Source: Streptomyces sp. NRRL F-525 (GTDB lineage Bacteria > Actinomycetota > Actinomycetes > Streptomycetales > Streptomycetaceae). From it: 64,000 nt of DNA. The position numbers and the translations under genes were made by a program. How positions within the stretch are numbered: the stretch's first letter is position 1; each line of letters starts with the position of its first letter. The stretch lies in the NCBI RefSeq assembly GCF_000716605.1, contig NZ_JNXE01000008.1, positions 62,001-126,000 of the forward strand. The letters run 5' to 3'. Below are positions 8,801-17,073 of this stretch, piece after piece. The notes under the pieces were generated by a model. The model was not told the origin of the DNA, ran no database searches, and saw only the letters and a list, made by a program, of their open reading frames with translations.

Positions 8801-9145
8801 CCGATGTGGCGCTGCTGTGTCTCGGCACCGACGACCTCACCGGCCTGCGCACCGCCGACCTGACCGAGGAGTCACCCTTCGCGCTGGTCCCGCGCGACCA
8901 TCCACTGGCTCGGCGCCCGACGGTGACGGTCGCCGAACACCGCCAGGACGCCAACTTCGACCCCGAGTGCCCGCCGCGCGGGCTCGACGAGATCCTCGAC
9001 CGGGTCGTCCTCGGACGCCTGGTCCCCGTCGCGGGTTCGGGCGCCGCCGAACGGATCCCGTCCGAGGTGGCCGCGGTACCGGTGTCCGACCTGCCGCCCA
9101 CCCGCATGGCCTGGCCGGAGGATGCTCGACGCGAAGGACGTCTCG
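8785..9145 (+). pseudogene. LysR-type regulator, effector-domain fragment
   Basis: A frame on the plus strand resembles the C-terminal half of a LysR regulator: ALRDGKADVALLCLGTDDL, then SPFALVPRDHPLARRPTV, and a terminal VAAVPVSDLPPTRMAWPEDA. The DNA-binding half is missing. Internal segments look compressed compared with an intact effector domain, and the frame runs on past the expected end into unrelated sequence. The left end abuts the exporter ATPase remnant on the opposite strand, so it is probably a deletion product. Not functional. Confidence 0.6.
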
Positions 9146-9178
9146 CTGTCGATGTAACGGGCGCAGGCCAAGGACGCG

Positions 9179-10405
9179 TCACAGGGGACTCCGGCGGAGC
9201 TGGAGACGGGTCGCGCTCACCACGGTGTCGCCGTCGACGCAGACTTCGGCGGCTGGCTGATGGCTGAGGAAACCGAGCAGGGCGGCGGTCAGGCCGTAGG
9301 CACCGACGTTGGGGACGGCGAACAGGTCGCCCGCGCTCGGCAGGGGGAGCGGCAGGGCTTGGTGCCAGGTGTCCAGGGGTGAGCACAGGGGGCCGACCAG
9401 CCGGCACTCCGTGAGGGCGCCGGGGCGCGGGGTGACCGGGTACGCCTCGATCCGTACGGGTGGTTGGCGGGCCCGCGCGGTGCCGCCCAGCTGGTTGATG
9501 CCCGCGTCGAGGACGACGTAGGCCGTGCCCTTGGAGATCTTCGTGTCGACGACCGAGCACACCAGGGTTCCGCAGGGCGCGGTCAGACAGCGGCCGGACT
9601 CGAAGACGATCTCTGGTCTGCCTTCGGTCCAACCAGGGGTGTATTCGCCGAGCAGCGCGGTCAGTTGGGGGCGCAGGCCGGGGAAGTGCGACGGTACGGC
9701 GGCGCGGGCGTACGGCGCTCCGAAGCCGCCGCCCAGGTTGAGGCGCTTCAGCGGCAGGCCCACGTCGGCGAGGGCGGCGGCTGTCGTCAGTGCCGTCTCG
9801 AACTCGGCGAGCAGGGCGTCCGTCGTGTCCAGCCCCGTGCCCATGTACAGGTGCAGGCCGGTGAGTTGGGCGTTCGGTACGTGTGTGTAGCGCCCGGGGT
9901 CGGCTCGCACCGCTGCCGAGTCCACGCCGAACTGCGAGGCGAGGCCTGCCATCGTCAGTGCTGCCTGGGTGCTGGTCCGGTCCGGGTTGATCCGCAGGAG
10001 GCAATGGGCAGTTGTGCCGGCGCGGGCCGCCGCCGCTCCGATGCGGTGGAGGTCGCCGTCGGACTCGGCGCTGAAGTCGCGTACGCCGTGGGCCAGGGCG
10101 AAGTCGAGAAGGGCGGTCGTCTTGCCAGGGCCACCGACCATGCAGTGCGGCGGGGGACAGCCGGCGGCCAGAGCCGTCTCCAACTCCGCCTCCGAGGTCA
10201 CCTCCGCCCAACACCCCCGCGCGCGCAGCCGTTCGGCGATGCGGGGGTGCGGGTTCGCCTTGAGCGAGTAGTACAGGGTGTGGGGGAGGGGCAGCGCGCG
10301 CGTCAACCGCGCGTGGGCGGCGTCCAGTTCGCGAAGGTCGTAGCGGTAGAACGGGGTGCCGAACGTCTCGGCGAGTTCCTGGACCGACGTCCCCGCGGCC
10401 GTCAC
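9179..10405 (-). CDS. PLP-dependent decarboxylase, Orn/DAP/Arg decarboxylase 2 family
   Basis: A 408-residue fold-type III (alanine racemase/LysA-like) enzyme. The PLP lysine is Lys49 in YYSLKANPHP. The glycine-rich phosphate-binding segment LNLGGGFG, the ESGR motif and the active-site cysteine in GPLCSPLD are all present. Members decarboxylate diaminopimelate or amino-acid derivatives, including carrier-protein-bound ones in natural product pathways. The substrate here is not evident. The GTG start overlaps the stop of the upstream gene by 4 nt (GTGA), so translation is probably coupled. It is the last gene of the encapsulin/cysteine desulfurase operon, and such an enzyme is not among the common encapsulin partners I know. 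Confidence 0.85.
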   Translation of the reverse strand: MTAAGTSVQELAETFGTPFYRYDLRELDAAHARLTRALPLPHTLYYSLKANPHPRIAERLRARGCWAEVTSEAELETALAAGCPPPHCMVGGPGKTTALLDFALAHGVRDFSAESDGDLHRIGAAAARAGTTAHCLLRINPDRTSTQAALTMAGLASQFGVDSAAVRADPGRYTHVPNAQLTGLHLYMGTGLDTTDALLAEFETALTTAAALADVGLPLKRLNLGGGFGAPYARAAVPSHFPGLRPQLTALLGEYTPGWTEGRPEIVFESGRCLTAPCGTLVCSVVDTKISKGTAYVVLDAGINQLGGTARARQPPVRIEAYPVTPRPGALTECRLVGPLCSPLDTWHQALPLPLPSAGDLFAVPNVGAYGLTAALLGFLSHQPAAEVCVDGDTVVSATRLQLRRSPL

Positions 10406-11399
10406 GGGCGGACGTCCAGCAGCGCGAGGCGACTGCGAACCAGCCCGTCGAGTACGTGAGTTGCCGTCACCCGCGCGTCCTGGTGCCCGTTGGCCTCCAT
10501 CAGGATGCTCGGGTGCGCGCTCCCGCCGAACCGGTCGCAGACCCCCGTGTGCGCGGCGAACATCTCGGCCTCGCGTCCTGGAAGGCCCGGATCGGCCACG
10601 TCTCCGGATCCAGCGAGGCGAAGACGGGCCCCATACGGCGGTACAGCTCCACCAACACCCGGTGATCAGGGCCCTGTACGCCGCTGAACCCCGGTGGCAC
10701 GCCGGGCGGCATCATGCTCGGCCGTACCGTGTCCGCGTACGCCTCCGCCGGGAAGTCCGCGGTGAACCGCAAGGCCGCCGCCGCACCGCGACTCAGGGCT
10801 GCCGCCGCCGACAGCGCCGAGCACGTCGTGGGCCGATCGTCCTCACTGACGGCGCGGGCCAGCCCGGAGAGAGCCGAGACGATCCCCTGCGTCACGACGA
10901 AGAACAGCCGGTGGCCACACCGCCACCGGCGCAGTGCCGCTGTCCGGTCTCCGCTCGTGGGCCCGACCTCCGGCACCGGCCCGAGGCTGTCGTCACCGTC
11001 GCCGAACAGCACGCCGGCGCCCGCGAACAGGGCCCGCCACTCCGCTTTCGGCAGGTCGGAGCCGGACTGTTCGGCATCGTCGAGCACGTCCAAGTGCGCG
11101 ATGAGGAAAGGGAGTCCGACCGCCGCGGGTTCTTGCGACAAGGTGCGCCGCACTCCGAAGAAGTCGTCCTGCGCGCGGCTGTCCGGATCGCGGATCCCGG
11201 GCCCTGCCGGACAGAGCTTCGCCAGCCGTTTCGCCAACTCCTCCCGCACCACTGCCCGTTGGGCGCGGCTCCTCGTCAGCACCTTCGGTCCAAGGCCCTC
11301 GGCCGCGAGGACCGCGCCCGCTCTTCGTACGGGGCCGAGTCCCGGTACGAGCTCCGGCATGATCATGAGCAGGGGTGCAGTGGGTTGAGGAGATGTCAT
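10402..11399 (-). CDS. Unrecognised protein in the encapsulin operon, one apparent frameshift
   Basis: About 331 residues if one frame change is allowed. The first frame runs from 11399 (MTSPQPTAPLLMIMPELV) through FQDAR at about 10571. The next frame then carries AEMFAAHTGVCDRFGGSAHP and ends VRSRLALLDVRP at 10402. Restoring one G in GCGAG gives an uninterrupted FQDAEAEMF. No family is recognised: the protein looks alpha-helical and soluble, with a segment rich in Trp, Arg and Cys (AALRRWRCGHRLFFVV) and a final HPSILMEANGH that looks conserved. The start overlaps the desulfurase stop (ATGA), and the end overlaps the decarboxylase start (GTGA). The kept overlap suggests the gene was functional until recently, or that the base loss is a consensus error. 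Confidence 0.65.
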
Positions 11400-12724
11400 G
11401 GTCGGCCTTCCGGGAAGTGTTTGAGAGTCGCCACTCGGCCTCCCTGGCCAGGGCTCAACTCCCTTACGAGCTGGTCGATTTCGTCGTGGGTGTTGTAGAA
11501 GGCGAAGGAGGGGCGGACGGCGGCGGTGAGGCCGTAGCGCCGCAGGACAGGCTGGGCGCAGTGGTGGCCGGCGCGGACTGCGATGCCGGCGGCGTCCAGC
11601 GTCTTGGCGATCTGGGCGGGGGCGGTGCCGTCGATTGTGAAGGCTGTGACGCCGACCCCGTTCGAGGGGCCGAGCAGGCGCAGGCCCGGCACGTCGTCGG
11701 CGAGGCGGTGTCGGGCGTACGCGACGAGTGCGGTCTCGTGGGCATGGGCCGCGTCCAGGCCGATGGATTCCAGGTAGTCGACGGCGGCGCCCAGCCCGAC
11801 CGCGCCGGCGATGTGACCGGTGCCCGCCTCGAACTTCTGAGGGGGCGGCGCGTATTGCGTGTGCTCGAAGCTGACGGAGGTGATCATAGAACCGCCGCCC
11901 TGCCAGGGTGGCATCTCCTCAAGGAGTTCTGAACGGCCGTACAGGACACCGATTCCGGTCGGGCCGAAGAGCTTGTGGCCGGACAGGACGTAGAAGTCGG
12001 CGCCCAACTCGCCTACCTTCACGCGTAGATGGGGAACGGCCTGGGCGCCGTCGACGAGGACGACCGCGCCGTGCGCGTGCGCGGCGTCGGCCATCGCGCG
12101 GACGGGGAGGACGGTGCCGAGCACATTGGAGACGTGGGCGACGGCGACGATCCGGGTGCGGGGGCCGAGGAGGGCGTCGTAGGCGGCGAGGTCCACGGTG
12201 CCGTCGTCGTGGAGGGGGACGATCCGCAGCCGGGCGCCCTTCTCGGCGCACAGCATCTGCCAGGGGACGATGTTGGCATGGTGTTCGAGGGTGGTGAGGA
12301 CGATCTCGTCGCCGGCGCCGACACGCGTGCGGCCCCAGGTCTGGGCAACCAGGTTGATGCCTTCGGTGGCGCCCCGTACGAAGACGATCTCCTCGGGCCG
12401 GGCGGCGCCGATGAAACCCGCGATCCGGCTTCGCGCGCTCTCCAGCAAGGTGGTGGCTTCACGGGCGAGGGTGTGTGCGCCCCGGTGCACGTTGGAGTTG
12501 TGGTGGGCGTAGAACTCGCTTACGGCGTCGATGACTTGGCGGGGCTTGTGGGCCGTGGCGGCGCTGTCGAGCCAGATGAGCGGGCGGCCGTTGACGATGC
12601 GGGAGAGGGCGGGGAAGTCGGCGCGCACACGGTGCACGGGGAAGGCCGACGGGCGGGACGCGGCTGTTCCGGCCTGGTCCAGCCAGTACCTGGCGCCGGC
12701 CGGGTTCGGGTCGGTCGCGCTCAT
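11396..12724 (-). CDS. SufS/CsdA-like cysteine desulfurase, likely encapsulin cargo
   Basis: A 442-residue class V aminotransferase-fold enzyme that would release sulfur from cysteine as an enzyme persulfide. Visible features are the PLP lysine in LSGHKLFGPTGIG, the TLEHHANIVPW segment, the DGAQAVPHL segment, and the persulfide cysteine in RAGHHCAQPVLRR. Before the usual SufS start (VRADFPALS) lies an N-terminal extension of about 30 residues rich in Pro, Ala and Ser; an unstructured N-terminal extension is how known family 2 encapsulin cargo is loaded. The gene overlaps the encapsulin stop by 4 nt (ATGA, 12721-12724) and the next start by 4 nt. No suf genes lie nearby, so a compartment role is more likely than general Fe-S assembly. 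Confidence 0.9.
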   Translation of the reverse strand: MSATDPNPAGARYWLDQAGTAASRPSAFPVHRVRADFPALSRIVNGRPLIWLDSAATAHKPRQVIDAVSEFYAHHNSNVHRGAHTLAREATTLLESARSRIAGFIGAARPEEIVFVRGATEGINLVAQTWGRTRVGAGDEIVLTTLEHHANIVPWQMLCAEKGARLRIVPLHDDGTVDLAAYDALLGPRTRIVAVAHVSNVLGTVLPVRAMADAAHAHGAVVLVDGAQAVPHLRVKVGELGADFYVLSGHKLFGPTGIGVLYGRSELLEEMPPWQGGGSMITSVSFEHTQYAPPPQKFEAGTGHIAGAVGLGAAVDYLESIGLDAAHAHETALVAYARHRLADDVPGLRLLGPSNGVGVTAFTIDGTAPAQIAKTLDAAGIAVRAGHHCAQPVLRRYGLTAAVRPSFAFYNTHDEIDQLVRELSPGQGGRVATLKHFPEGRP

Positions 12725-14133
12725 GCGTACTGGTGGTAGTGGGCAACCTGGACCTGCTCCAGCATGCCGATCGCGTCGTCGACGAGGACGGCGGCGGAGA
12801 AGTAGGAGCTGACGAGGTGCGAGGCCACGGCCCGCCGGTCCAGGCCCATCGGTTCGACCGCGATGCCCGGGGCGTGTTCATGGGGAAGGCGGTCCGGGCG
12901 CAGGCCCACGACACCGCGGTTCTCCTCACCGACCCGCAGCAGCAGGATGGTTGAAGTGGACTCCACCGGGTCGACCGGGATCTTGTCGGTGGGGACGAGC
13001 GGGACCCCTCGCCAGCTCAGGAACGGGCTGCCGTACATCTCGAAGATCGCCGGGGGCACACCCCGGCGCGTACATTCGCGGCCGAACGCGCCGATCGCGC
13101 GTGGGTGGGCGAGGAAGAACGCGGGCTGTTTCCATACGACGGTGAGGAGTTCGTCGAGGTCGTCGGGGGTCGGCGGGCCCGTGCGGGAGCGGACGCGGAA
13201 GGCGGGGGCGACGTTGCTGAGGAGCCCGAACTCCGGGTCGTTCAGCAGCTCGCGCTCCTGCTGCTCCAGGATCAACTCGACGGTCAGGCGCAGTTGTTCC
13301 TCGTGCTGGTTCAGCGGCACGTTGTAGAGGTCGGAGACGCGGGAGTGCATCCTCAACACGGTCTGGGCCACGGCGAGTTCGTGCTCGCGCGGCTGGGGGT
13401 CGTAGTCCACGAAGGTCTCGGGCAGCTCCGCCTCGCCGTGATGCCCCGAGGCGACGGCCGGTGTGCCCGCGCCGCCGGACTGCCCGCCGTCCCTGAACTG
13501 ACCGAAGGCGCGGGCGAGTTCGGGGTGGTCGTGCTCCAACTGCCGTAACCGGTCCGGGTCCAGGACGAGCAGGGTGCTGTTGGTCAGGGCGACCACCGTG
13601 TACGGCCAGTCGCCGCCGCGGAGGGCCGCCTCCTCGTCGAAGAACTCCTCCTCGCCCATGATCCCGAGCACCGTCGGTTCGCCGTAGTGCCCGGTGCCGC
13701 GCTTCTCCAACTGGCCGTGCGCGACGACGTACAGGCCGTCCGCCGGCCTGCCCGCCTCGGCCAGCGTCGTACCGGCGATGACGTGCTTCGTGCGGAACGC
13801 GCCCGCGACCTCCTCCAGCAGGCGCAGGTCCATCACGTCGCGCAGGGCGAGGAGTTCACGCATGTCCTCGGCCATGATCCGGCTGCCGTCGGCGCCCGGA
13901 AGGAGGGTGATCCGGCCGTCGCCCACGGCGTAGGCGACACAGCGGTTGACCCGGTAGGTACCGGCTTCCACCTCTACCCAGGGGAGGAGCTTGAGCAGCC
14001 AGCGCGGGGTGGTCAGCGAGAGTTGCGCCGGGGTCTTGGTCGTGGTGGCGATGGAGCGGGCGGCACGGGTGCCGAGGCTGGTGGCGGCCGGGGTGGTGGG
14101 CTGGGTGCCGTCGTCGACGGTCCGTTCACTCAC
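12721..14133 (-). CDS. Family 2 encapsulin shell protein with cNMP-binding-like domain
   Basis: A 470-residue HK97-fold shell protein. The N-terminal part carries the family 2 segment TTPRWLLKLLPWVEV and GTYRVNR. A Crp-like cyclic-nucleotide-binding fold is inserted at about residues 80-195 (LLEEVAGAF, GLYVVAHGQLEKRG, MGEEEFFDEEAALRGG), which is the mark of the 2B subtype. The shell domain resumes with YNVPLNQHEEQLRLTVELIL and ends in AVLVDDAIGMLEQVQVAHYHQYA. Residues 1-35 form a disordered Thr/Ala-rich arm. The protein should self-assemble into a nanocompartment around the desulfurase encoded next. First gene of a four-gene coupled operon, divergent from OsmC. Confidence 0.9.
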   Translation of the reverse strand: MSERTVDDGTQPTTPAATSLGTRAARSIATTTKTPAQLSLTTPRWLLKLLPWVEVEAGTYRVNRCVAYAVGDGRITLLPGADGSRIMAEDMRELLALRDVMDLRLLEEVAGAFRTKHVIAGTTLAEAGRPADGLYVVAHGQLEKRGTGHYGEPTVLGIMGEEEFFDEEAALRGGDWPYTVVALTNSTLLVLDPDRLRQLEHDHPELARAFGQFRDGGQSGGAGTPAVASGHHGEAELPETFVDYDPQPREHELAVAQTVLRMHSRVSDLYNVPLNQHEEQLRLTVELILEQQERELLNDPEFGLLSNVAPAFRVRSRTGPPTPDDLDELLTVVWKQPAFFLAHPRAIGAFGRECTRRGVPPAIFEMYGSPFLSWRGVPLVPTDKIPVDPVESTSTILLLRVGEENRGVVGLRPDRLPHEHAPGIAVEPMGLDRRAVASHLVSSYFSAAVLVDDAIGMLEQVQVAHYHQYA

Positions 14134-14215
14134 GATGATCCCTTCCTGGAATTCTCACACCCTGAATTCCCCGGTTCTCGGCCTCTTAAATTAATCAATT
14201 CGGGGACTTGACCGA

Positions 14216-14225
14216 AACGATCGTT
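14216..14225. promoter_or_regulatory. Short palindrome in the encapsulin/OsmC divergent promoter region
   Basis: The perfect 10-bp palindrome AACGATCGTT lies in the about 200-bp divergent region between encapsulin and OsmC, next to an unusually AT-rich patch (14187-14201) suitable for promoter melting. It is a possible operator, too short to assign. Confidence 0.35.
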
Positions 14226-14337
14226 ATGTTCACGATGAGCACGGGAAAAGGCCTCAACTCCCTTTATTCGTCCGACTGTTCGGCGCAGATTCCGCTTCGC
14301 GCGCCATCAGCCATTCGCACGGCACACAGGAGACTTG

Positions 14338-14760
14338 ATGGAGATCACCGGAAATACCCGAACCCACTGGGAAGGCCCCCTGAACGAGGGCGTCGGCCGG
14401 ATGAATTTCGGCTCGGGCGCGGCCTCCCCGGATCTGCGCTACCCCCTCAGCCCGATCCCGCCCCAGCGTCAGACGTCCCCCGAGGAGCTGATCGCCGCCG
14501 CTCAGGGAGCCTGCTTCACGATGATGCTGTCCCATGTCCTCACGGAGGCCGGGACCCCGCCGAGCAGCGTGACCACGGAATGCGACGCGACCCTGAGCGT
14601 CGGCACCGGATTCACGCTCATCACCATCAGGGTCGAGGCGGCCGTACCGGGAATCACCGAGGAGGAACTGCGCCGGGCCGCCGCGACCGCGGAGCAACGC
14701 TGCCCGGTCAGCAAGGCGTTGAGCGCGATTCCGTCGAATGTGCAGACGGTGCTGGTCTGA
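14338..14760 (+). CDS. OsmC/Ohr-family peroxiredoxin
   Basis: A 140-residue OsmC-type protein. The two redox cysteines sit in the usual contexts: Cys59 in AAAQGACFTMML and the second in AEQRCPVSKAL near residue 120. OsmC enzymes reduce organic hydroperoxides with thiol reductants. The ATG at 14338 follows AGGAG at good spacing. The gene is divergent from the encapsulin/desulfurase operon, so both may answer oxidative or sulfur stress from the same intergenic region. Confidence 0.88.
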   Translation: MEITGNTRTHWEGPLNEGVGRMNFGSGAASPDLRYPLSPIPPQRQTSPEELIAAAQGACFTMMLSHVLTEAGTPPSSVTTECDATLSVGTGFTLITIRVEAAVPGITEEELRRAAATAEQRCPVSKALSAIPSNVQTVLV

Positions 14761-15099
14761 TCGCGAGCGGGGTCGTGAGGGGTCGGTGTGAAGGGGAAAC
14801 GGCAGGCCGGCTCCGGGTGTTGGGGTGACGCCGTCCTGGGATTGCCGGGGACCTGCCTGTCGCGGCGGCCATGATCACCGACGTGGCCGGCTTCCGATTC
14901 AACTCCGCCTCGAATAGCTCAAGTTGCCGTAGGGAGAAGCGCCCCGCACCGTTCGACGGGTTCCGGAGCGGTGCGTGGTGGCTCTCGCGATGGGCGCCCG
15001 TCCTTCGAGCGGGCAGGCGTCCATCGCGGGCCGTCAACGGGTGAGAAGGCGCGGGGCTGTCGAACGGGGTGAACGTGGAGTCGCGACCCTGACGGTGAG
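14761..15099. other. Intergenic region with a possible LysR N-terminal scrap
   Basis: No intact gene is seen in these 339 bp between the convergent OsmC and AfsA genes. On the minus strand around 14900-14940 the reading SLRQLELFEAEL resembles the first helix of LysR regulators (LRQLELF), but the similarity ends after about 12 residues. It may be a scrap of a deleted regulator or chance. Confidence 0.3.
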
Positions 15100-16065
15100 T
15101 TACCCCTTCGCCGCGAACGACAGCGTGCCGGACGCGGTCGTATCGCAGCCCTGGGTGATCTGGAAGGCCCAGCCGTCCCCGGCCGGTGCGCACTCGACAT
15201 GGACGGGTGCGTTCCACTCGGTGAAGCGCAGGGCCTGCATGTGGCAGCCGTTCAGTCGGCCTGGGGAGGCTCCTGCCAGGCAGGCCGCCTGGCGGGCCGC
15301 TTCCAGCAGGACCATGCCGGGGACGTGGTCGCTGGGGTGATCGAAGAAGCGTGGGTGGCGGAGGTCGGCGGGTGCCACCAGCAACGCTCCGGAAGGGTCG
15401 CGGACGAGCATCACGTCGCCGGGGGAAGGGACCGACACCTCGGTGGGTGAGGGGCGCAGGTGCACGTTGTCCGGGACGGGGTCGGCGGCGGCGTTCGGGC
15501 CTCGGAACGTCTCGTACTCCTCCTCGGACAGGACCCGGACGCGTCCGAAGGCCGAGCCGAACTCCCGCCCGGCGGCGGAGAATTGGATCCGCACGTTCAG
15601 CGCGACCGGCCAAGGAACGGCGTCGACGTGGCGTACGTCGTGCACCTCGGCCCGGCACAGCACGTCGGTGGCGCCGTAACCGACCACCGGTTCCGCGCTG
15701 TTGTCGAGCTGGAAGCCGACGCTTCTGATGACGGGCCTGCTCGTGCTCGGGGCGCCGAGGAAGCGCTGGCAGATGTACAGGCCGACCTGGCGGATGGTCT
15801 CGGCGGCGAGCATCGGATCGTGCCGCTCGCCGGAACCAGAACCAGACCCAGAACCGGCATCGGAGGTGATATCGGATGTGGCGTACGAACGCGGCCACTG
15901 AGCCGCGAGGAGGAATCGGCCGTCCGGCAGCGCTCGCGCATCGGTCAGCAGGACTTCGGCGACCGCGTTCCGGTGTACGAGCGTCCTGGACACACAGCTG
16001 TCCCAGCTCAGCGTCAGCTCTTCCGGGTCGGCTTCGGGCCGTACGAGAGAAGGTGATTCAGTCAT
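15100..16065 (-). CDS. AfsA-family butyrolactone (A-factor type) synthase
   Basis: A 321-residue AfsA/ScbA homologue with two hotdog-like repeats. The N-terminal repeat starts around TLVHRNAVAEVLLTD. The C-terminal one carries the diagnostic FFDHPSDHVPGMVLLEAARQA. AfsA enzymes condense a beta-keto acyl-ACP with dihydroxyacetone phosphate to start gamma-butyrolactone signal synthesis. A Ser-Gly linker (GSGSGSGSG) encoded by a short repeat lies between the repeats. I chose MTESPSLVRP (16065) as start; longer frames run into the divergent regulator gene. The start has only a weak ribosome binding site and an AT-rich leader. The gene is divergent from an ArpA/ScbR-like TetR regulator, the arrangement of known signalling pairs. 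Confidence 0.9.
   Translation of the reverse strand: MTESPSLVRPEADPEELTLSWDSCVSRTLVHRNAVAEVLLTDARALPDGRFLLAAQWPRSYATSDITSDAGSGSGSGSGERHDPMLAAETIRQVGLYICQRFLGAPSTSRPVIRSVGFQLDNSAEPVVGYGATDVLCRAEVHDVRHVDAVPWPVALNVRIQFSAAGREFGSAFGRVRVLSEEEYETFRGPNAAADPVPDNVHLRPSPTEVSVPSPGDVMLVRDPSGALLVAPADLRHPRFFDHPSDHVPGMVLLEAARQAACLAGASPGRLNGCHMQALRFTEWNAPVHVECAPAGDGWAFQITQGCDTTASGTLSFAAKG
15834..15860. repeat. Short 6-bp repeat tract encoding a Ser-Gly linker
   Basis: Imperfect repeats of ACCAGA (plus strand) around 15834-15860 encode the alternating Gly-Ser linker of the AfsA homologue. The unit is 6 bp, so changes in copy number keep the frame. Confidence 0.6.
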
Positions 16066-16174
16066 AAAATAATAGAAGCTATGGTTCTCCGGCATCGGTA
16101 CGGGAAACGGCGGCCTGTCGGCTAGATTCACCGGAAAAGACGATCCGGCACGCAGGACAGGGACGACCGAGAAT
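16066..16174. promoter_or_regulatory. Divergent promoter region of the AfsA/receptor pair
   Basis: These 109 bp between the divergent signal synthase and receptor genes should hold both promoters and the autoregulatory element. The segment next to afsA is AT-rich (AAAATAATAGAAG). I see half-site-like sequences (TTCACCGGA and TCCGGCAC) but no clear copy of the ARE consensus. Confidence 0.4.
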
Positions 16175-16837
16175 ATGCAGGAACGTGCGGAAGCCACCCG
16201 ACGGGCTGTTCTGGCGACGGCCGCCGTGCTGTTCGAACAGCATGGGTACGTCGGTGCGAGCATCAGCGACGTGGCGCGTACGAGCGGATACACCAGCGGG
16301 GCGATCTATTTCCATTTCGGCAGCAAGGAAGGGCTGGCCCGGGGTGTCCTGGAAGCCCATTTCGCCGAATGGCCGCGATACGTGGAGCGTTGGGAATCCC
16401 AGGAGGGTCCGGTACTCGACCGGCTGGTGGGCCTGAGCCTCGCAGTGGCCCGGGAATTCCGTGACAACGTGATCGTCCGCGCCGGCAACCGGCTCTGGAG
16501 CGAGCGCAGGAGCATCCCCGTCTCCCTGCCCCGGCCCTTCGTGGGATGGATCGACGCGGCCGCCCGCATGCTGGCCGCCGCCGAGGAAGCGGGGGAACTC
16601 GCCCCCGGCGCCGACGTCGAGCGCGCCGCCCGCGTCCTCGTCTCCAGCTTCTTCGGGGTGCACACCGTCTCCGACGCGCTGGACGACCGCCGCAACATCG
16701 AGGACGCGGTGAGCGACCTGTGGATGCTGCTCCTGCCGGGGCTGCAGGCGGCGCCGGCGGATCCGGCGAAGTGCCTGGAAGGGGCCAGGAAGTTGTTGGG
16801 GACTACTCGGGTGTGGCCTGCGCCGAGTGTGAGATGA
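16175..16837 (+). CDS. TetR-family regulator, ArpA/ScbR-like butyrolactone receptor
   Basis: A 220-residue TetR protein. The N-terminal helix-turn-helix reads GASISDVARTSGYTSGAIYF followed by HFGSKEGLARGV, very close to the receptor subfamily. The C-terminal ligand domain includes a Trp-rich region (WPRYVERWESQEG) and a HTVSDALDDR-type segment. Such proteins repress antibiotic and morphological genes until the butyrolactone binds. The divergent position next to an AfsA homologue supports a cognate receptor role. A pseudo-receptor answering other ligands cannot be excluded. Confidence 0.85.
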   Translation: MQERAEATRRAVLATAAVLFEQHGYVGASISDVARTSGYTSGAIYFHFGSKEGLARGVLEAHFAEWPRYVERWESQEGPVLDRLVGLSLAVAREFRDNVIVRAGNRLWSERRSIPVSLPRPFVGWIDAAARMLAAAEEAGELAPGADVERAARVLVSSFFGVHTVSDALDDRRNIEDAVSDLWMLLLPGLQAAPADPAKCLEGARKLLGTTRVWPAPSVR

Positions 16838-16984
16838 AAGGGCGCGTGATCCGATTGGGCGTCGCCTGACCGAGGCGATGCCGCTCTCGAAGTGCACGGT
16901 CACCCCTTAACACCCTTACCGGCGGCGTGAGTTCAAGACGCCGCAGCTCCCCTTTCTCTCCGCGCCCCGCCTGCCTCCCACAGA

Positions 16985-17001
16985 TCACCGGAATCCGGTG
17001 A
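16985..17001. promoter_or_regulatory. Palindromic operator candidate TCACCGGA-A-TCCGGTGA
   Basis: A perfect 8+1+8 palindrome lies 73 bp upstream of the first SDR gene. The same 17-mer with one change recurs at 23321-23337 before the esterase locus, which argues for a shared regulator. Confidence 0.6.
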
Positions 17002-17073
17002 GGACCGCTCACCTGCCCTACGGCGAACCTGACGTGCAGGGACCTCGGCAACGCCAGGCAGGGAGGCGGTCTC

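Noticed and set aside
16066..16174. A specific autoregulatory element for the butyrolactone receptor
   Set aside because: I could not align any segment convincingly with the known ARE consensus, so only the region is annotated.
15100..16293. Longer AfsA frame starting at 16293
   Set aside because: It would overlap the divergent TetR gene by more than 100 bp, and the extra residues are Ser/Ala/Arg-rich shadow sequence.
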